From assembly GCF_900177615.1 (NCBI RefSeq), contig NZ_FXAP01000009.1, positions 1 to 64,000 of the forward strand: 64,000 nt of DNA, read 5' to 3'. The notes beneath the pieces were generated by a model. It had not been told where the DNA came from, searched no databases, and worked only from the letters and a program-made list of their open reading frames with translations. Position numbers and translations under genes: made by a program. Each line of letters starts with the position of its first letter. Within the stretch, counting starts at the first letter, position 1. This DNA is from Plantibacter flavus (GTDB lineage Bacteria; Actinomycetota; Actinomycetes; Actinomycetales; Microbacteriaceae). This document shows, piece by piece, positions 7,980 to 17,148 of the stretch.

Positions 7980-9461
7980 TCAGCCCAGGTGGACGGCCTG
8001 CTGGTCGCCCGAGGGAAGGAGGTCCTCCTTGCGACCGCGGATGCAGACGATCGCGATGACGCTCGCGATCACGAGGCCGACCGCGGCCGCGATGAACGCC
8101 GCCGAATAGCCCTGGGTGAACGCCACGAGCTGCGACGCCTGATCGGTGACCGTCGCCTGGTCGGTGACACTCGCGTAGACCGTGGTGAAGACCGACAGGC
8201 CGATCGACCCACCGATCTGCATGGAGGCGTTCGCCGTGGCGGAGGCCGCACCGGCGTCGTGCGGGGCGACGCCCGTCAGCGCGAGGTTCTGCATCGGGAC
8301 GAAGATCATCGCCATGCCGATCCCGAGCACGAGGAGCGCCGGCAGCACCTGGACGAAGTAGTCGCCGTCGGCCGTGATGCGGCTGAGGTACACGAGGGCG
8401 GCCGCCGCGATGAGCGGACCGACGATGAGCAGCGGGCGCGGGCCGATGGCCGGGAGGAGCTTCGTGGCGATCGGGGCGACGATCATGATCGCGACGGTCA
8501 TCGGGAGGGTCGCGATGCCAGCCTCGAGCGGCGGGAAGCCGAGCACGATCTGCAGGTGGAACGTCAGGTAGAGCAGTGCCCCGATCATGACGCTGCCGAC
8601 GATCATCTGCATGAGGAAGGCACCGCCGCGGACCCGGTCCGCCACGATGCGCAGCGGGAGCAGGGGCTGCGCGACGCGCATCTCGATGACGACGAAGAGG
8701 GAGAGGAGTCCCGCACCGAGCGCGAGGAAGCCGATGGTGTCGGCGCTCCCCCAGCCGCCCTCGGCGAGCGTGAAGCCGTAGACGAGGGAACCGAGGCCCA
8801 GGATGACCGTGATCGCGCCGAGCCAGTCGTAGCGGTTGTCGCCCTCGGCCTTGCTCTCGGTCACGAGGATGAGGCCGGCGATGAGTCCGACGATCACGAA
8901 GGGCACGTTGACGAGGAGGCACCAGCGCCAGTCGACGAACTCGGTGAGCACGCCGCCGAGGATCAGACCGACGGCCGCTCCCGCACCGGCGACGGTGCCG
9001 AAGACGGCGAAGGCCGTGTTGCGGTCGCGTCCGTGGGAGAAGGTGACGGTGAGGAGCGCGAGAGCGGCAGGTGCCATGAGCGCGGCGAACACGCCCTGCA
9101 GACCGCGGGCGATGATGAGCTCGGTCCCGCTCTGGGCGAACCCGCCGAAGGCCGATGCGGCGCCGAAGCCGACCATGCCGACCAGGTAGGTGCGCTTCCG
9201 GCCCCAGTAGTCGGCGATACGGCCACCGAGCAGCAGCAGCGCGCCGAACGCGAGCGCGTAGGCCGTGACGACCCACTGACGCTGCGTGTCGGACAGCTCG
9301 AGCTCCTGCTGGGCCGCCGGAAGGGCGATGTTCACGATCGTGCCGTCGAGGACGACGATGAGCTGCGTCATCGCGAGGACGACGAGGACCCACCAGCGGC
9401 GGGCCGGGGAACCGGACGGTGCGTTGGTGGGATGCGATGCGGTGGCTGCGGATGCAGACAA
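7980..9461 (-). CDS. DHA2-family (EmrB/QacA) multidrug MFS exporter
   Basis: A 493-aa protein with about fourteen membrane segments. LIVVLDGTIVNIALP in helix 1 is the D1 signature of the 14-TM drug:H+ antiporters. LLLGGRIADYWGRKRTYL is motif A, and the motif C region with repeated glycines follows in helix 5. The start is TTG 9461 with GGAGG six bases upstream. An in-frame ATG at 9527 would add 22 residues unlike the family. The C-terminus ends after the last helix with a short basic/acidic tail. No adjacent regulator; substrate unknown. Confidence 0.88.
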   Translation of the reverse strand: MSASAATASHPTNAPSGSPARRWWVLVVLAMTQLIVVLDGTIVNIALPAAQQELELSDTQRQWVVTAYALAFGALLLLGGRIADYWGRKRTYLVGMVGFGAASAFGGFAQSGTELIIARGLQGVFAALMAPAALALLTVTFSHGRDRNTAFAVFGTVAGAGAAVGLILGGVLTEFVDWRWCLLVNVPFVIVGLIAGLILVTESKAEGDNRYDWLGAITVILGLGSLVYGFTLAEGGWGSADTIGFLALGAGLLSLFVVIEMRVAQPLLPLRIVADRVRGGAFLMQMIVGSVMIGALLYLTFHLQIVLGFPPLEAGIATLPMTVAIMIVAPIATKLLPAIGPRPLLIVGPLIAAAALVYLSRITADGDYFVQVLPALLVLGIGMAMIFVPMQNLALTGVAPHDAGAASATANASMQIGGSIGLSVFTTVYASVTDQATVTDQASQLVAFTQGYSAAFIAAAVGLVIASVIAIVCIRGRKEDLLPSGDQQAVHLG

Positions 9462-9634
9462 GGAGGACCTCCGTGCGAGGGGTGTGGGTGCTGGGGGTTT
9501 CCAGCCCCAGATCGATGCTCGGCACACGGCGCGAGTGCAGCACGGTGCGGACGATCAACCACCCCAACCACGAAGTCGGGCAGAGGACCAGGATAGCGGA
9601 CGCCGACGTCGCTGCGCCCGTGAGGCCACGCGGA

Positions 9635-10576
9635 TCACTCCGAGGTGACGAGCTCCAGGACGGCCTCCGGGTGTTCCACCGCCGCGAAGTGCCCGGTCGC
9701 CGGCAGTGTGCGCAGTCGGAGGTCCGGGACGAGGGCGGTGAGGACGGCTGCATCGTCGGGCCCGATGAAGACGTCGCGGTCGCCCATCATGCAGCGGACG
9801 GGACACCGCACGCCGCGCCAGACGTGCAGGTCGTAGGCGGCGGCCGCTCGGGCCGCCAGGAGGAACGACGCCGGCCGGACGTCGGCTGCGAGCGCGTCGA
9901 CGACCGACCGATCGAGGTCCCGGCGTCGTCCGAACAGGGGCGACATGAGCGGTGCCAGCAGGCCGATCCGGTTCAGCGCCCGGACGAGCCCGGGCCCGCG
10001 TTCGCCGAGCGCCCGCAGCACGCGCATGCCGAGGAGCATGCCCGCGAACCACGGGAGCCGGGCGCCGCCACCGACCGGCTGGCGGATCGCCTCGACGACG
10101 CCGATCCCCGTCGGCGAGACGACGTCGACCCGGATCGTCGCCTCGGGTTCGAGGACCGCGAGGTCGAGCGCGACGAACCCGCCGAGCGAATGCCCGACCA
10201 CACGCCAGGACCGGTAGCCGAGGGAGCGGGCGACGGTCGCGACGGCTGCGGAGAGGTCTCCGACCGTCACCGGGTCGGCGGTGGGAAGCGCCGATTCACC
10301 CCACCCCGGGAGGTCCACGGCGATGACGTCGTCGACGACCGCGCCCCGCTCGTCGTCGGCACGGAGGAGTGGTGACCACGTGGTCCAGGAACCGGCGGCG
10401 CCGTGCAGCAGGATCGTGGCCGGTCCGCCCGCTTCGCGACCCGCCCGGACGGTGACCGGTCCGATGTCGGTGTCCACCGTGACGCGTCCCAGGCCGAGCG
10501 CGGTCGCATCGGCGGTGATCACGGATGGGTCGTCCGGCGGGGCGGGACGCGAGGAGTTCACGGGCATGCGTGTCAT
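9635..10576 (-). CDS. Alpha/beta-fold hydrolase
   Basis: A 313-aa alpha/beta hydrolase. The oxyanion loop is LLHGAAGSW (57-65), the nucleophile elbow is GHSLGG with Ser130, the acid is Asp268 in GDRDVF, and the base is His296 in ATGHFAAVEHP. A cap region between about 150 and 250 is rich in Arg and Leu. Likely acts on an ester or C-C bond of a small substrate; none can be named. Start ATG 10576 (or ATG 10567) is chosen because the longer upstream frame is low-complexity and overlaps the divergent promoter region. Neither start has a clear Shine-Dalgarno. Confidence 0.8.
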   Translation of the reverse strand: MTRMPVNSSRPAPPDDPSVITADATALGLGRVTVDTDIGPVTVRAGREAGGPATILLHGAAGSWTTWSPLLRADDERGAVVDDVIAVDLPGWGESALPTADPVTVGDLSAAVATVARSLGYRSWRVVGHSLGGFVALDLAVLEPEATIRVDVVSPTGIGVVEAIRQPVGGGARLPWFAGMLLGMRVLRALGERGPGLVRALNRIGLLAPLMSPLFGRRRDLDRSVVDALAADVRPASFLLAARAAAAYDLHVWRGVRCPVRCMMGDRDVFIGPDDAAVLTALVPDLRLRTLPATGHFAAVEHPEAVLELVTSE

Positions 10577-10683
10577 TCGGAAACGAGGTGCCGCTCGGAT
10601 CGGTGCTCGATCGACGAAGACGGTCCACCCGCACGGCGCGCAACCCCCCTGCTGGTCGGGAACCCGGCCGCTACCGTGGTCTG

Positions 10684-11520
10684 ATGCCTGAGAACGCACG
10701 CGCCGCCGCAGACCAAGCCGCTGGAACCGCACAGAACAGCACGGCCCTCCGTACCCTCGCCCGCACCGGCCACGCCGTCAACGGCTTGCTCCACGTCCTC
10801 ATCGGCGGGATCGCGATCTCCATCGCGCTGTCCGGCGCGAGCGGTGGATCCGGCGGCGGTGGTGACGCGGACCAGTCGGGTGCGCTCAAGACGCTTGCAG
10901 GCACGCCCGGCGGGATCGTGATCATCTGGGTCGTCGCCGTCGGCCTGTTCGCCCTCGGTCTCTGGACGGCGATCTCCGCCTTCCTCGTGCGCGAATCCGA
11001 CACCCGCAAGCGGTGGAGCAAGCGGATCTCGACCGCCGGACGTGCGATCGCCTACCTCGCCGTCGGATCGACCGCGCTGACCTTCGCCCTCGGCGGCAGC
11101 CAGGACTCCTCACAGTCAAGCCAGGGCCTCACGGCGACGCTCCTGTCCTCCCCCGGTGGGGTGTTCGTCGTCATCGTCGTCGGCCTCGTGGTCATCGGCA
11201 TCGGCGGCTTCTTCGTCTTCAAGGGCGTCACGCAGAAGTTCCTCGAGGACGTGCACCCGCCCGCCGGCACGACGAAGCGAGCCGTCGTCGTCCTCGGCGT
11301 CGTCGGGTGGATCGCGAAGGGCGTCGCGCTCGTCACGGTCGGGATCCTCTTCATCGTCGCCGCCGCCACCCAGGACCCCGAGAAGGCCTCCGGCATGGAC
11401 GGCGCCATCTCGGCATTGGCCGCGCTCCCGTTCGGCGTCGTCATCCTGCTCGTGGTCGGCGTCGGGCTCATCGCCTACGGACTCTTCTGCGGCGCCCGGG
11501 CGCGCTGGGGCAGCCTCTAG
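10684..11520 (+). CDS. DUF1206 membrane protein
   Basis: A 278-aa membrane protein built of three repeated two-helix units, as in DUF1206. The units begin with ARTGHAVNGLLHVLIGG, STAGRAIAYLAVGSTAL and LGVVGWIAKGVALVTVG, each followed by a loop and a second helix. Function is unknown for the family, which is common in actinobacteria and some proteobacteria. ATG 10684 is chosen because the N-terminal residues fit the family; the upstream frame is not conserved-looking. It lies upstream of the helicase on the same strand with a 92-nt gap. Confidence 0.88.
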   Translation: MPENARAAADQAAGTAQNSTALRTLARTGHAVNGLLHVLIGGIAISIALSGASGGSGGGGDADQSGALKTLAGTPGGIVIIWVVAVGLFALGLWTAISAFLVRESDTRKRWSKRISTAGRAIAYLAVGSTALTFALGGSQDSSQSSQGLTATLLSSPGGVFVVIVVGLVVIGIGGFFVFKGVTQKFLEDVHPPAGTTKRAVVVLGVVGWIAKGVALVTVGILFIVAAATQDPEKASGMDGAISALAALPFGVVILLVVGVGLIAYGLFCGARARWGSL

Positions 11521-11612
11521 GACGGTGAGGCGGGCGCCTCGGGCGGCGACGCGGAGGGGTCGGCTCCAGACCATGTCCTGCAAACGCTTGCGTTGCGACT
11601 ACCGTTAGGAGT

Positions 11613-13451
11613 ATGACGTCTTCTGATTCCACGACGCAGCCCGAGGCGGAACCCGCCGGCGCTACGCAGACCTTCTCCGACCTCGGCCTCGACGACGCGG
11701 TGCTCAAGGTACTCAAGGACGTCGGCTACGAGACCCCGTCCGCCATCCAGGCGGCCACCATCCCGCTGCTGCTCGAGGGACGCGACGTCGTCGGCCTCGC
11801 ACAGACGGGCACCGGCAAGACCGCGGCGTTCGCCCTGCCGATCCTGTCCCGCCTCGACATCACGCAGAAGACGCCGCAGGCACTCGTCCTCGCACCGACC
11901 CGTGAGCTCGCCCTCCAGGTCTGCGAAGCGTTCGAGAAGTACGCCACCCACCTGCGCGGTGTCCACGTCCTGCCCGTCTACGGTGGCCAGGGCTACGGCG
12001 TCCAGCTGTCGGCCCTCCGTCGCGGCGTCCACATCGTCGTCGGCACGCCGGGTCGCATCATGGACCACCTGGAGAAGGGCACCCTCGACCTCACGGAGCT
12101 CAAGTACCTCGTGCTCGACGAGGCCGACGAGATGCTGAAGATGGGCTTCGCCGAGGATGTCGAGACGATCCTGGCCGACACCCCGAAGGACAAGCAGGTC
12201 GCGCTGTTCTCCGCGACGATGCCGTCGTCCATCCGTCGCATCTCCGCGAAGTACCTGAACAACCCGGAAGAGATCACGGTCAAGACGAAGACCACGACCT
12301 CGGCCAGCATCACGCAGCGCTACCTGACGGTCTCGTACCCGCAGAAGGTGGACGCGCTGACCCGCATCCTCGAGACCGAGAACTTCAGCGCGATGATCAT
12401 CTTCACGCGCACGAAGAACGAGACCGAGACGCTCGCGGAGAAGCTCCGGGCGCGCGGCTACTCGGCGGCCGCCATCAACGGCGACGTCGCCCAGGTGCAG
12501 CGCGAGCGGACCGTCAACCAGCTGAAGGCCGGCAAGCTCGACATCCTCGTCGCGACCGACGTCGCCGCGCGCGGTCTCGACGTCGAGCGCATCAGCCACG
12601 TCGTCAACTACGACATCCCCGTCGACACCGAGTCCTACGTGCACCGCATCGGCCGCACCGGCCGCGCCGGACGCACGGGCGACGCGATCAGCTTCGTCAC
12701 GCCGCGCGAGCGCCACCTGCTGAAGGCCATCGAGCGGGCCACCCGCCAGCCGCTCACGCAGATGCAGCTGCCGAGCGTCGACGACGTCAACGCCACGCGC
12801 CTCACCCGCTTCGACGACGCGATCACCGAAGCGCTCGGCCAGACCGACCGCATCGAGCGTTTCCGCGAGATCATCGCCCACTACGTCTCCCACCACGACG
12901 TCCCCGAGGCCGATGTCGCCGCGGCCCTGGCCGTCGTCTCCCAGGGCGAGACGCCGCTGCTCCTCTCCGCTGAGGACGAGCGCCGCCGCCGCGAGGAGTT
13001 CGACAACACCAACCGTGGCAACGACCGCGCCGGTCGCGACCGTCGCGACTCCGGTGACCGCGGCTCGCGCTTCGACCGCGGCGACCGTAGCGATCGTGGC
13101 GATCAGGGCGACCGTCCCGAGCGCCGCAGCCGTCCGTCCAGTGGACCGATGGCCCCGTACCGCATCGCGGTGGGTCGTCGCCAGAAGGTCGACCCGCGCC
13201 AGATCGTGGGTGCGCTCGCGAACGAGGGCGGCCTGAAGCGCGAGGACTTCGGCGCGATCCAGATCAAGCCGGACTTCTCGATCGTCGAACTCCCCGCGAG
13301 CCTCGGCAACGACGTCTTCGACCGTCTCGAGAACACCCGGATCAGCGGCAAGCTCATCGAGCTCCGTCCCGACCGCGGCAGCCCGGCCCGCCGACGCGAC
13401 GACGAGGGTGGCACGGGCGGCGGTTCGTACGACCGCAAGCCGCGTTCCTAG
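11613..13451 (+). CDS. deaD: DEAD-box ATP-dependent RNA helicase
   Basis: A 612-aa helicase with every motif in place. There is a Q-motif around 40-54, AQTGTGKT (63-70), PTRELA (95-100), GTPGR (144-148), DEAD (169-172), SAT (200-202), then domain 2 with TRTKNETE, ATDVAARGLD and HRIGRTGRAGRTG. A long basic/acidic low-complexity linker (RRDSGDRGSRFDRGDRSDRG) precedes a DbpA-type RNA-binding domain (PYRIAVGRRQKVDPRQIVGA to the end). This architecture is the DeaD/CsdA type that remodels rRNA and mRNA, often in the cold. It is followed by a very strong terminator. Confidence 0.93.
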   Translation: MTSSDSTTQPEAEPAGATQTFSDLGLDDAVLKVLKDVGYETPSAIQAATIPLLLEGRDVVGLAQTGTGKTAAFALPILSRLDITQKTPQALVLAPTRELALQVCEAFEKYATHLRGVHVLPVYGGQGYGVQLSALRRGVHIVVGTPGRIMDHLEKGTLDLTELKYLVLDEADEMLKMGFAEDVETILADTPKDKQVALFSATMPSSIRRISAKYLNNPEEITVKTKTTTSASITQRYLTVSYPQKVDALTRILETENFSAMIIFTRTKNETETLAEKLRARGYSAAAINGDVAQVQRERTVNQLKAGKLDILVATDVAARGLDVERISHVVNYDIPVDTESYVHRIGRTGRAGRTGDAISFVTPRERHLLKAIERATRQPLTQMQLPSVDDVNATRLTRFDDAITEALGQTDRIERFREIIAHYVSHHDVPEADVAAALAVVSQGETPLLLSAEDERRRREEFDNTNRGNDRAGRDRRDSGDRGSRFDRGDRSDRGDQGDRPERRSRPSSGPMAPYRIAVGRRQKVDPRQIVGALANEGGLKREDFGAIQIKPDFSIVELPASLGNDVFDRLENTRISGKLIELRPDRGSPARRRDDEGGTGGGSYDRKPRS

Positions 13452-13469
13452 CTCACACACACACACACA

Positions 13470-13515
13470 CGACGAGGGCCGGACGGAATCCTGGGATTCC
13501 GTCCGGCCCTCGTCG
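13470..13515. terminator. Perfect 22-bp hairpin after a (CA)n run, bidirectional terminator
   Basis: CGACGAGGGCCGGACGGAATCC pairs without mismatch with its complement across a TG centre. A run of CA dinucleotides from 13454 to 13469 leads into it. It serves the helicase (stop 13451) and the convergent PepSY-like gene (stop 13541). Confidence 0.9.
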
Positions 13516-13540
13516 TTCCGCACCCGGCGGGGCACGTCCG

Positions 13541-14104
13541 TCAGTCGCGCGGGTCGAGCACGCTCGTGACCACGGCGTAGTCCGCGTCGAGCGCGATCTC
13601 GAGCTCGTCGCCGTTCTCGAGGAGGACGTCGACCTCGAACGCCTCGCCCGGGTCGTCACTGCGGTCCACATCGGTCACGGTGCCGCCCTTCGCCTCGGCG
13701 AGCGCCGCCTTCGAGGCCGCGTCGAACTCGGTGTCGGTGAGCGGCACGTCGTCGGCGTCACGGGCGTCGCGATCATCGATGGCCGCCGTGGTGTCACCGT
13801 CGTCGATGGCGCCGCTGCCGTCGCGGTCGGTGTTGGACGCAGCCGCGACGCGGTCGTCGTCGGCGTCCCCGAACTCGTCCACCGCGTAGGCGGCACCGGC
13901 TCCGCCGAGGGCGAGGGCCCCGACAACGATCGCGGTGATCCACACGGGCTTCCGGCGCCAGAAGGCCGGCTTCCCCGTGGTCGCCGGGGTCGCGGGGACG
14001 GTGGTGTGGTCGGTCGCCTCGACGCGCTCGACGGGTTCGATGCGCTCGGTGGCTGCGGTGGGCTGCGTGGGATCGGTGGGCTGGGAGGCGGTGTTCTCGT
14101 TCAT
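13541..14104 (-). CDS. PepSY-like membrane-anchored protein of a two-component locus
   Basis: A 187-aa protein. Residues 1-50 are a Pro/Thr-rich cytoplasmic tail, then KPVWITAIVVGALALGG (about 52-72) is a single membrane segment. An Asp-rich linker (about 77-118) and a PepSY-like C-terminal module follow, with LTDTEFDAASKAALAEAKGG and an acidic strand ending in LDADYAVVTSVL. PepSY domains are extracytoplasmic and may act as protein or ligand sensors or inhibitors. It follows the histidine kinase by 57 nt on the same strand. CTGAAGC repeats like those before the response regulator lie directly upstream, so it is probably both in that operon and a direct target. Confidence 0.75.
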   Translation of the reverse strand: MNENTASQPTDPTQPTAATERIEPVERVEATDHTTVPATPATTGKPAFWRRKPVWITAIVVGALALGGAGAAYAVDEFGDADDDRVAAASNTDRDGSGAIDDGDTTAAIDDRDARDADDVPLTDTEFDAASKAALAEAKGGTVTDVDRSDDPGEAFEVDVLLENGDELEIALDADYAVVTSVLDPRD

Positions 14105-14128
14105 GTGCCCCAGACTGTCCGAGGAGCG

Positions 14129-14156
14129 CTGAAGCGGACCTGAAGCGAGCTGAAGC
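14129..14156. promoter_or_regulatory. CTGAAGC direct repeats, putative response-regulator operator
   Basis: Three CTGAAGC copies start at 14129, 14140 and 14150, spaced 11 and 10 bp, one helical turn. This is the arrangement bound by OmpR/PhoB-type regulators as tandem dimers. They lie 25-52 bp before the ATG of the PepSY-like gene. The same heptamer with 11-bp spacing occurs before the response regulator gene at 16259-16276, in the same orientation relative to the gene. Confidence 0.6.
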
Positions 14157-14161
14157 CGCGT

Positions 14162-15520
14162 TCAGGAAGCGGACGACGCCGGGAGCGTGACGATGAACGC
14201 CGCCCCGCCGAGCGCGCTGTCGACGAGTTCGATCGACCCACCGTGCAGCCGCACGACGTCGGCCACGATCGCCAGGCCGAGGCCCGAACCGCCGGCGTCA
14301 CGCGAACGGCCCTCATCGAGGCGGACGAACCGTTCGAACACGTGTGCGCGGGACTCGACCGGCACACCGGGGCCGTCCTCCTCCACGGAGATCCTGACGA
14401 CCCGGCCGTCGGTGGAGCATCCGAGCCGGACCACGGATCGTGCGTGCCGCACGGCGTTGTCGACGAGGTTCCGCACCACCCGGGCGAGCAGGACGTCGTC
14501 GCCGTCGACCCTGGCCGCCGCGACGGCCGCGGACTCGACACGCAGTCCGCCTGCGGACCGGAGGCGAACGGCCTCCGCCAACAGGAGGTCGTCGACGTCG
14601 ACCGTGCGCCGCGCGGTGCCCGTCGCCCCTTCGTCGAGCTTCGCGAGCAGCAGGAGCGACTCGACGAGCCCCTGCATCCTGGCGCCCTCTTCGAGGACCG
14701 TCGAGGACAGCTCGGCCGGGTCGACCCGGTCCGGGTGGAGCGCCGCCACCTCGGCGTACTGCCTGATCACCGCGAGCGGTGAGCGGAGCTCGTGGGAGGC
14801 GTCCGACACGAACCGCCGCTGCGCCGTCTGGGCGTCCTCGAGCCGCTCGAGCATCCCGTTCATCGTCCCGGCCAGGCGACCGATCTCGTCGCCCGTGACG
14901 GGGACCTCGATCCGTCGATGCAGTTCGCCAGCCCCCAGTTCCGAGACCTCACGGCGGATGCGCTCCACCGGCGCCAACGCACGTCCCACGAGCAGCCAGG
15001 TCAGGCCGCCGACGAGGGCGACGAGCACGGGGACAGCGATGAGCAGGAGCATCGACACGAGTCCGACCGCGTCGTCGGTCTCCTCGAGGGAGCGGCCCGC
15101 GAGGACGACCAGGTCACGGCCGTCGACGTCGACGTCCTCACTGGCGAACACCACCGGCTCGTCGTCGACGACCGAGACGAACACGTCACCGTCCGGGATC
15201 GGCGTCGGGAGCTCGATCTCATCGTCCGTCCGGTCCACGACACGGCCGTCCTCGACGAGGACCAGGAGTCGACCGTCGTCCTCGGGCAGCGTCGTCACGT
15301 CCGCCGCGACCAGCTGCGCCGAAGCGCTCTCCGCCTCGGCCGACGCGCTCTGTTCGACGCCGGAACGGAGCGCCGCGGAGAACAGGCCGACGAACGCCAC
15401 GGAGCCGACCCCGAGGAACAGTCCGACCGCGAGCACCGATCCCAGTGCCGCGCGGGCTCGGACCGACCGCCACGGCCGCCGTCGGGGCGCGACCGCCCCG
15501 GGCGGCCCGGCGTCAGCCAC
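14162..15520 (-). CDS. Sensor histidine kinase (HAMP, HisKA, HATPase_c)
   Basis: A 452-aa membrane kinase. Membrane segments lie at about 26-50 and 152-178 and frame an acidic extracytoplasmic domain. A HAMP linker follows (ALAPVERIRREV), then HisKA with the phospho-acceptor H243 in SDASHELRSPLAVIRQY, and HATPase_c with NLVDNAVRHA (N-box), EDGPGVP (G1) and GSGLGLAI (G2). Start GTG 15520 overlaps the end of the response regulator (stop at 15513). The longer frame further upstream is only the shadow of the regulator. Signal unknown; by analogy with PhoR/BaeS-like systems it is likely an envelope or metal cue. Confidence 0.9.
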   Translation of the reverse strand: MADAGPPGAVAPRRRPWRSVRARAALGSVLAVGLFLGVGSVAFVGLFSAALRSGVEQSASAEAESASAQLVAADVTTLPEDDGRLLVLVEDGRVVDRTDDEIELPTPIPDGDVFVSVVDDEPVVFASEDVDVDGRDLVVLAGRSLEETDDAVGLVSMLLLIAVPVLVALVGGLTWLLVGRALAPVERIRREVSELGAGELHRRIEVPVTGDEIGRLAGTMNGMLERLEDAQTAQRRFVSDASHELRSPLAVIRQYAEVAALHPDRVDPAELSSTVLEEGARMQGLVESLLLLAKLDEGATGTARRTVDVDDLLLAEAVRLRSAGGLRVESAAVAAARVDGDDVLLARVVRNLVDNAVRHARSVVRLGCSTDGRVVRISVEEDGPGVPVESRAHVFERFVRLDEGRSRDAGGSGLGLAIVADVVRLHGGSIELVDSALGGAAFIVTLPASSAS

Positions 15521-16190
15521 GCCCGCCCGCCAACCGGTAGCCGAACCCGCGCACCGTCTCGATCGAAGCACGCTCGAAGGGGCGGTCCACCTTGTTGCGG
15601 AGATGCCCGACGTAGACCTCGACGATGTTGGGATCGCCCTCGAAGTCGTCGTCCCAGACGTTCTGCAGGACCTCGCGCTTCGACACCACCTCGCCGCCGC
15701 GTCGCATGAGGAACTCGAGGACCGCGAATTCGCGCGAGGTGAGGTCGATCGGAACGTCGCGGCGGTGGACCTGCTTCGACGCCGGGTCGAGCCGCAGTTC
15801 GCCGACCTCGAGCACCACCGGCCGCTCCCGCGATCCACGTCGGACGAGTGAGCGGATCCGCGCGACGAGCACCGCGAAGGAGAACGGTTTGCTCAGGAAG
15901 TCGTCGGCACCGGTGTCGAGGGCTTCGACCTGGTCCCAGTCGCCGTCCTTCGCCGTGAGCATGAGGATCGGGGTCCAGTCGCCTGCGTCGCGGAGCTGCT
16001 GACAGACGCGGTACCCGCTGAGGCCCGGCATCATGATGTCGAGGATGATGGCGTCGTAGCGATGCTCGCCGGCCATCCACAGGCCGTCGACTCCGTTCGC
16101 AGCGACGTCGACCGCGAAGCCCTCCGCTTCGAGCCCTCTCCGAACGCCGTCGGCGAGTCGCACCTCATCGTCCACGACGAGTATCCGCAT
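15513..16190 (-). CDS. OmpR/PhoB-family response regulator
   Basis: A 225-aa regulator. The receiver domain has acidic D8/D9 in VVDDE, phospho-acceptor D51 in IILDIMMPG, T79 and K101 in LSKPF. A winged-helix DNA-binding domain follows at about 130-222 (TSREFAVLEFLMRRGGEVVSK, VEVYVGHLRNKVD, VRGFGYRL). ATG 16190 has GGAGG nine bases upstream. It is the first gene of a three-gene unit with the kinase and the PepSY-like gene. Two CTGAAGC repeats about 70 bp upstream suggest autoregulation. Confidence 0.92.
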   Translation of the reverse strand: MRILVVDDEVRLADGVRRGLEAEGFAVDVAANGVDGLWMAGEHRYDAIILDIMMPGLSGYRVCQQLRDAGDWTPILMLTAKDGDWDQVEALDTGADDFLSKPFSFAVLVARIRSLVRRGSRERPVVLEVGELRLDPASKQVHRRDVPIDLTSREFAVLEFLMRRGGEVVSKREVLQNVWDDDFEGDPNIVEVYVGHLRNKVDRPFERASIETVRGFGYRLAGGRG

Positions 16191-16258
16191 CCGGTGCAGC
16201 CTCCAGGTTCCGTGCCGGTCGACGGTCGAGCGGCGCGTCCCAGTCTGGCGCGGACAAG

Positions 16259-16276
16259 CTGAAGCAGCGCTGAAGC
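16259..16276. promoter_or_regulatory. Paired CTGAAGC repeats upstream of response regulator
   Basis: CTGAAGC at 16259-16265 and 16270-16276, 11 bp apart. It lies in the divergent space between the response regulator (start 16190) and the AraC gene (start 16313). It matches the repeats before the PepSY-like gene and is a likely autoregulatory site; it could also affect the AraC promoter. Confidence 0.6.
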
Positions 16277-16312
16277 GGGACGGTCCGGCGTGGACCCCCG
16301 TACGCTGGAGCG

Positions 16313-17140
16313 GTGCCAGTCCCCGCCGCCGCCGACCCGTGGGAGCAGTCCCTCGACGCGACGGACACGGCACCGGCGCGTCGCAGACTCCCCCTCTACG
16401 AGGCCGGCGCGATCCCCGTGCCGTTCGTCATCCGCGGCAACACCGAGCGGATCGCGCGGGACACGCACTGGGACGAGCATTCCCACCCCACGCACGAACT
16501 CCTGTGGAACGATCGCGGCTCATCCACCGCGACTGTCGGCGATCGCGTCTGGACCGTGACCCCGCACCACGGTCTCTGGATCCCGGCCGGTGTCCGCCAC
16601 ACCGGGTGGACCCCGGCCGGCACCTGGCAGCGGGCCGCGATGTTCAGCGTCGACCGCGTCCCCACGATCTCCGAGCAGCCGACCGCGGTGGAGGTGACGC
16701 CCCTGCTGCGCCTCCTGCTCGACCGGCTCGGCGACGCCGAGCTCGAGGACCGCGCGCGTGCCACCACCGAGGCGGCCATCGTAGACGTGCTGGAGCCGGC
16801 CGAGCACGAGCTGCTTCTCCGACTCCCCCGGTCGGCGCTCCTGACACCCATCGCCGAGCGGATGCGCACGACCCCGTCCGACACGACCTCGCTCGCCGAA
16901 TGGGCGACCCGGCTGGGCGTGAGCACGCGGACGGTGACGCGCGCCTTCGAATCCGAGACCGGGTTGGGGTTCACCCGGTGGGTCGCCACCGCCCGAGCTC
17001 AGCACGCGATCACCCGGCTGACGGCGGGTGACAGCATCGCCGAGGTCGCGACCGCCGTCGGGTACCGCTCGTCGACGGCGTTCGGGACCGCGTTCCGCCG
17101 CGTCACCGGCACGAGCCCCGGGCGGTTCCGAAACCGCTGA
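16313..17140 (+). CDS. AraC-family regulator (cupin plus HTH)
   Basis: A 275-aa AraC/XylS protein. A cupin-type sensing domain (HWDEHSHPTHELLW, then GLWIPAGVRHTGWTPAG) is followed by a C-terminal double helix-turn-helix. The first HTH is SLAEWATRLGVSTRTVTRAF; the second is SIAEVATAVGYRSSTAFGTAFRRVTGTSPG. GTG 16313 has GGAG very close upstream. It points toward the siderophore importer genes and probably controls them or senses the siderophore. That is inferred from position only. Confidence 0.85.
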   Translation: MPVPAAADPWEQSLDATDTAPARRRLPLYEAGAIPVPFVIRGNTERIARDTHWDEHSHPTHELLWNDRGSSTATVGDRVWTVTPHHGLWIPAGVRHTGWTPAGTWQRAAMFSVDRVPTISEQPTAVEVTPLLRLLLDRLGDAELEDRARATTEAAIVDVLEPAEHELLLRLPRSALLTPIAERMRTTPSDTTSLAEWATRLGVSTRTVTRAFESETGLGFTRWVATARAQHAITRLTAGDSIAEVATAVGYRSSTAFGTAFRRVTGTSPGRFRNR

Positions 17141-17148
17141 CGACTGGG

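Noticed and set aside
7749-9596. Large plus-strand ORF opposite the DHA2 exporter
   Set aside because: The exporter on the minus strand has clear family motifs; the opposite frame is charged low-complexity typical of high-GC shadows.
13454-13469. (CA)n run as a phase-variation tract
   Set aside because: It lies after the helicase stop and before a terminator, outside any reading frame or promoter spacer that it could switch.
11517-13535. A 672-codon minus-strand ORF opposite the helicase
   Set aside because: The helicase has every DEAD-box motif; the antisense frame has no recognisable domain.
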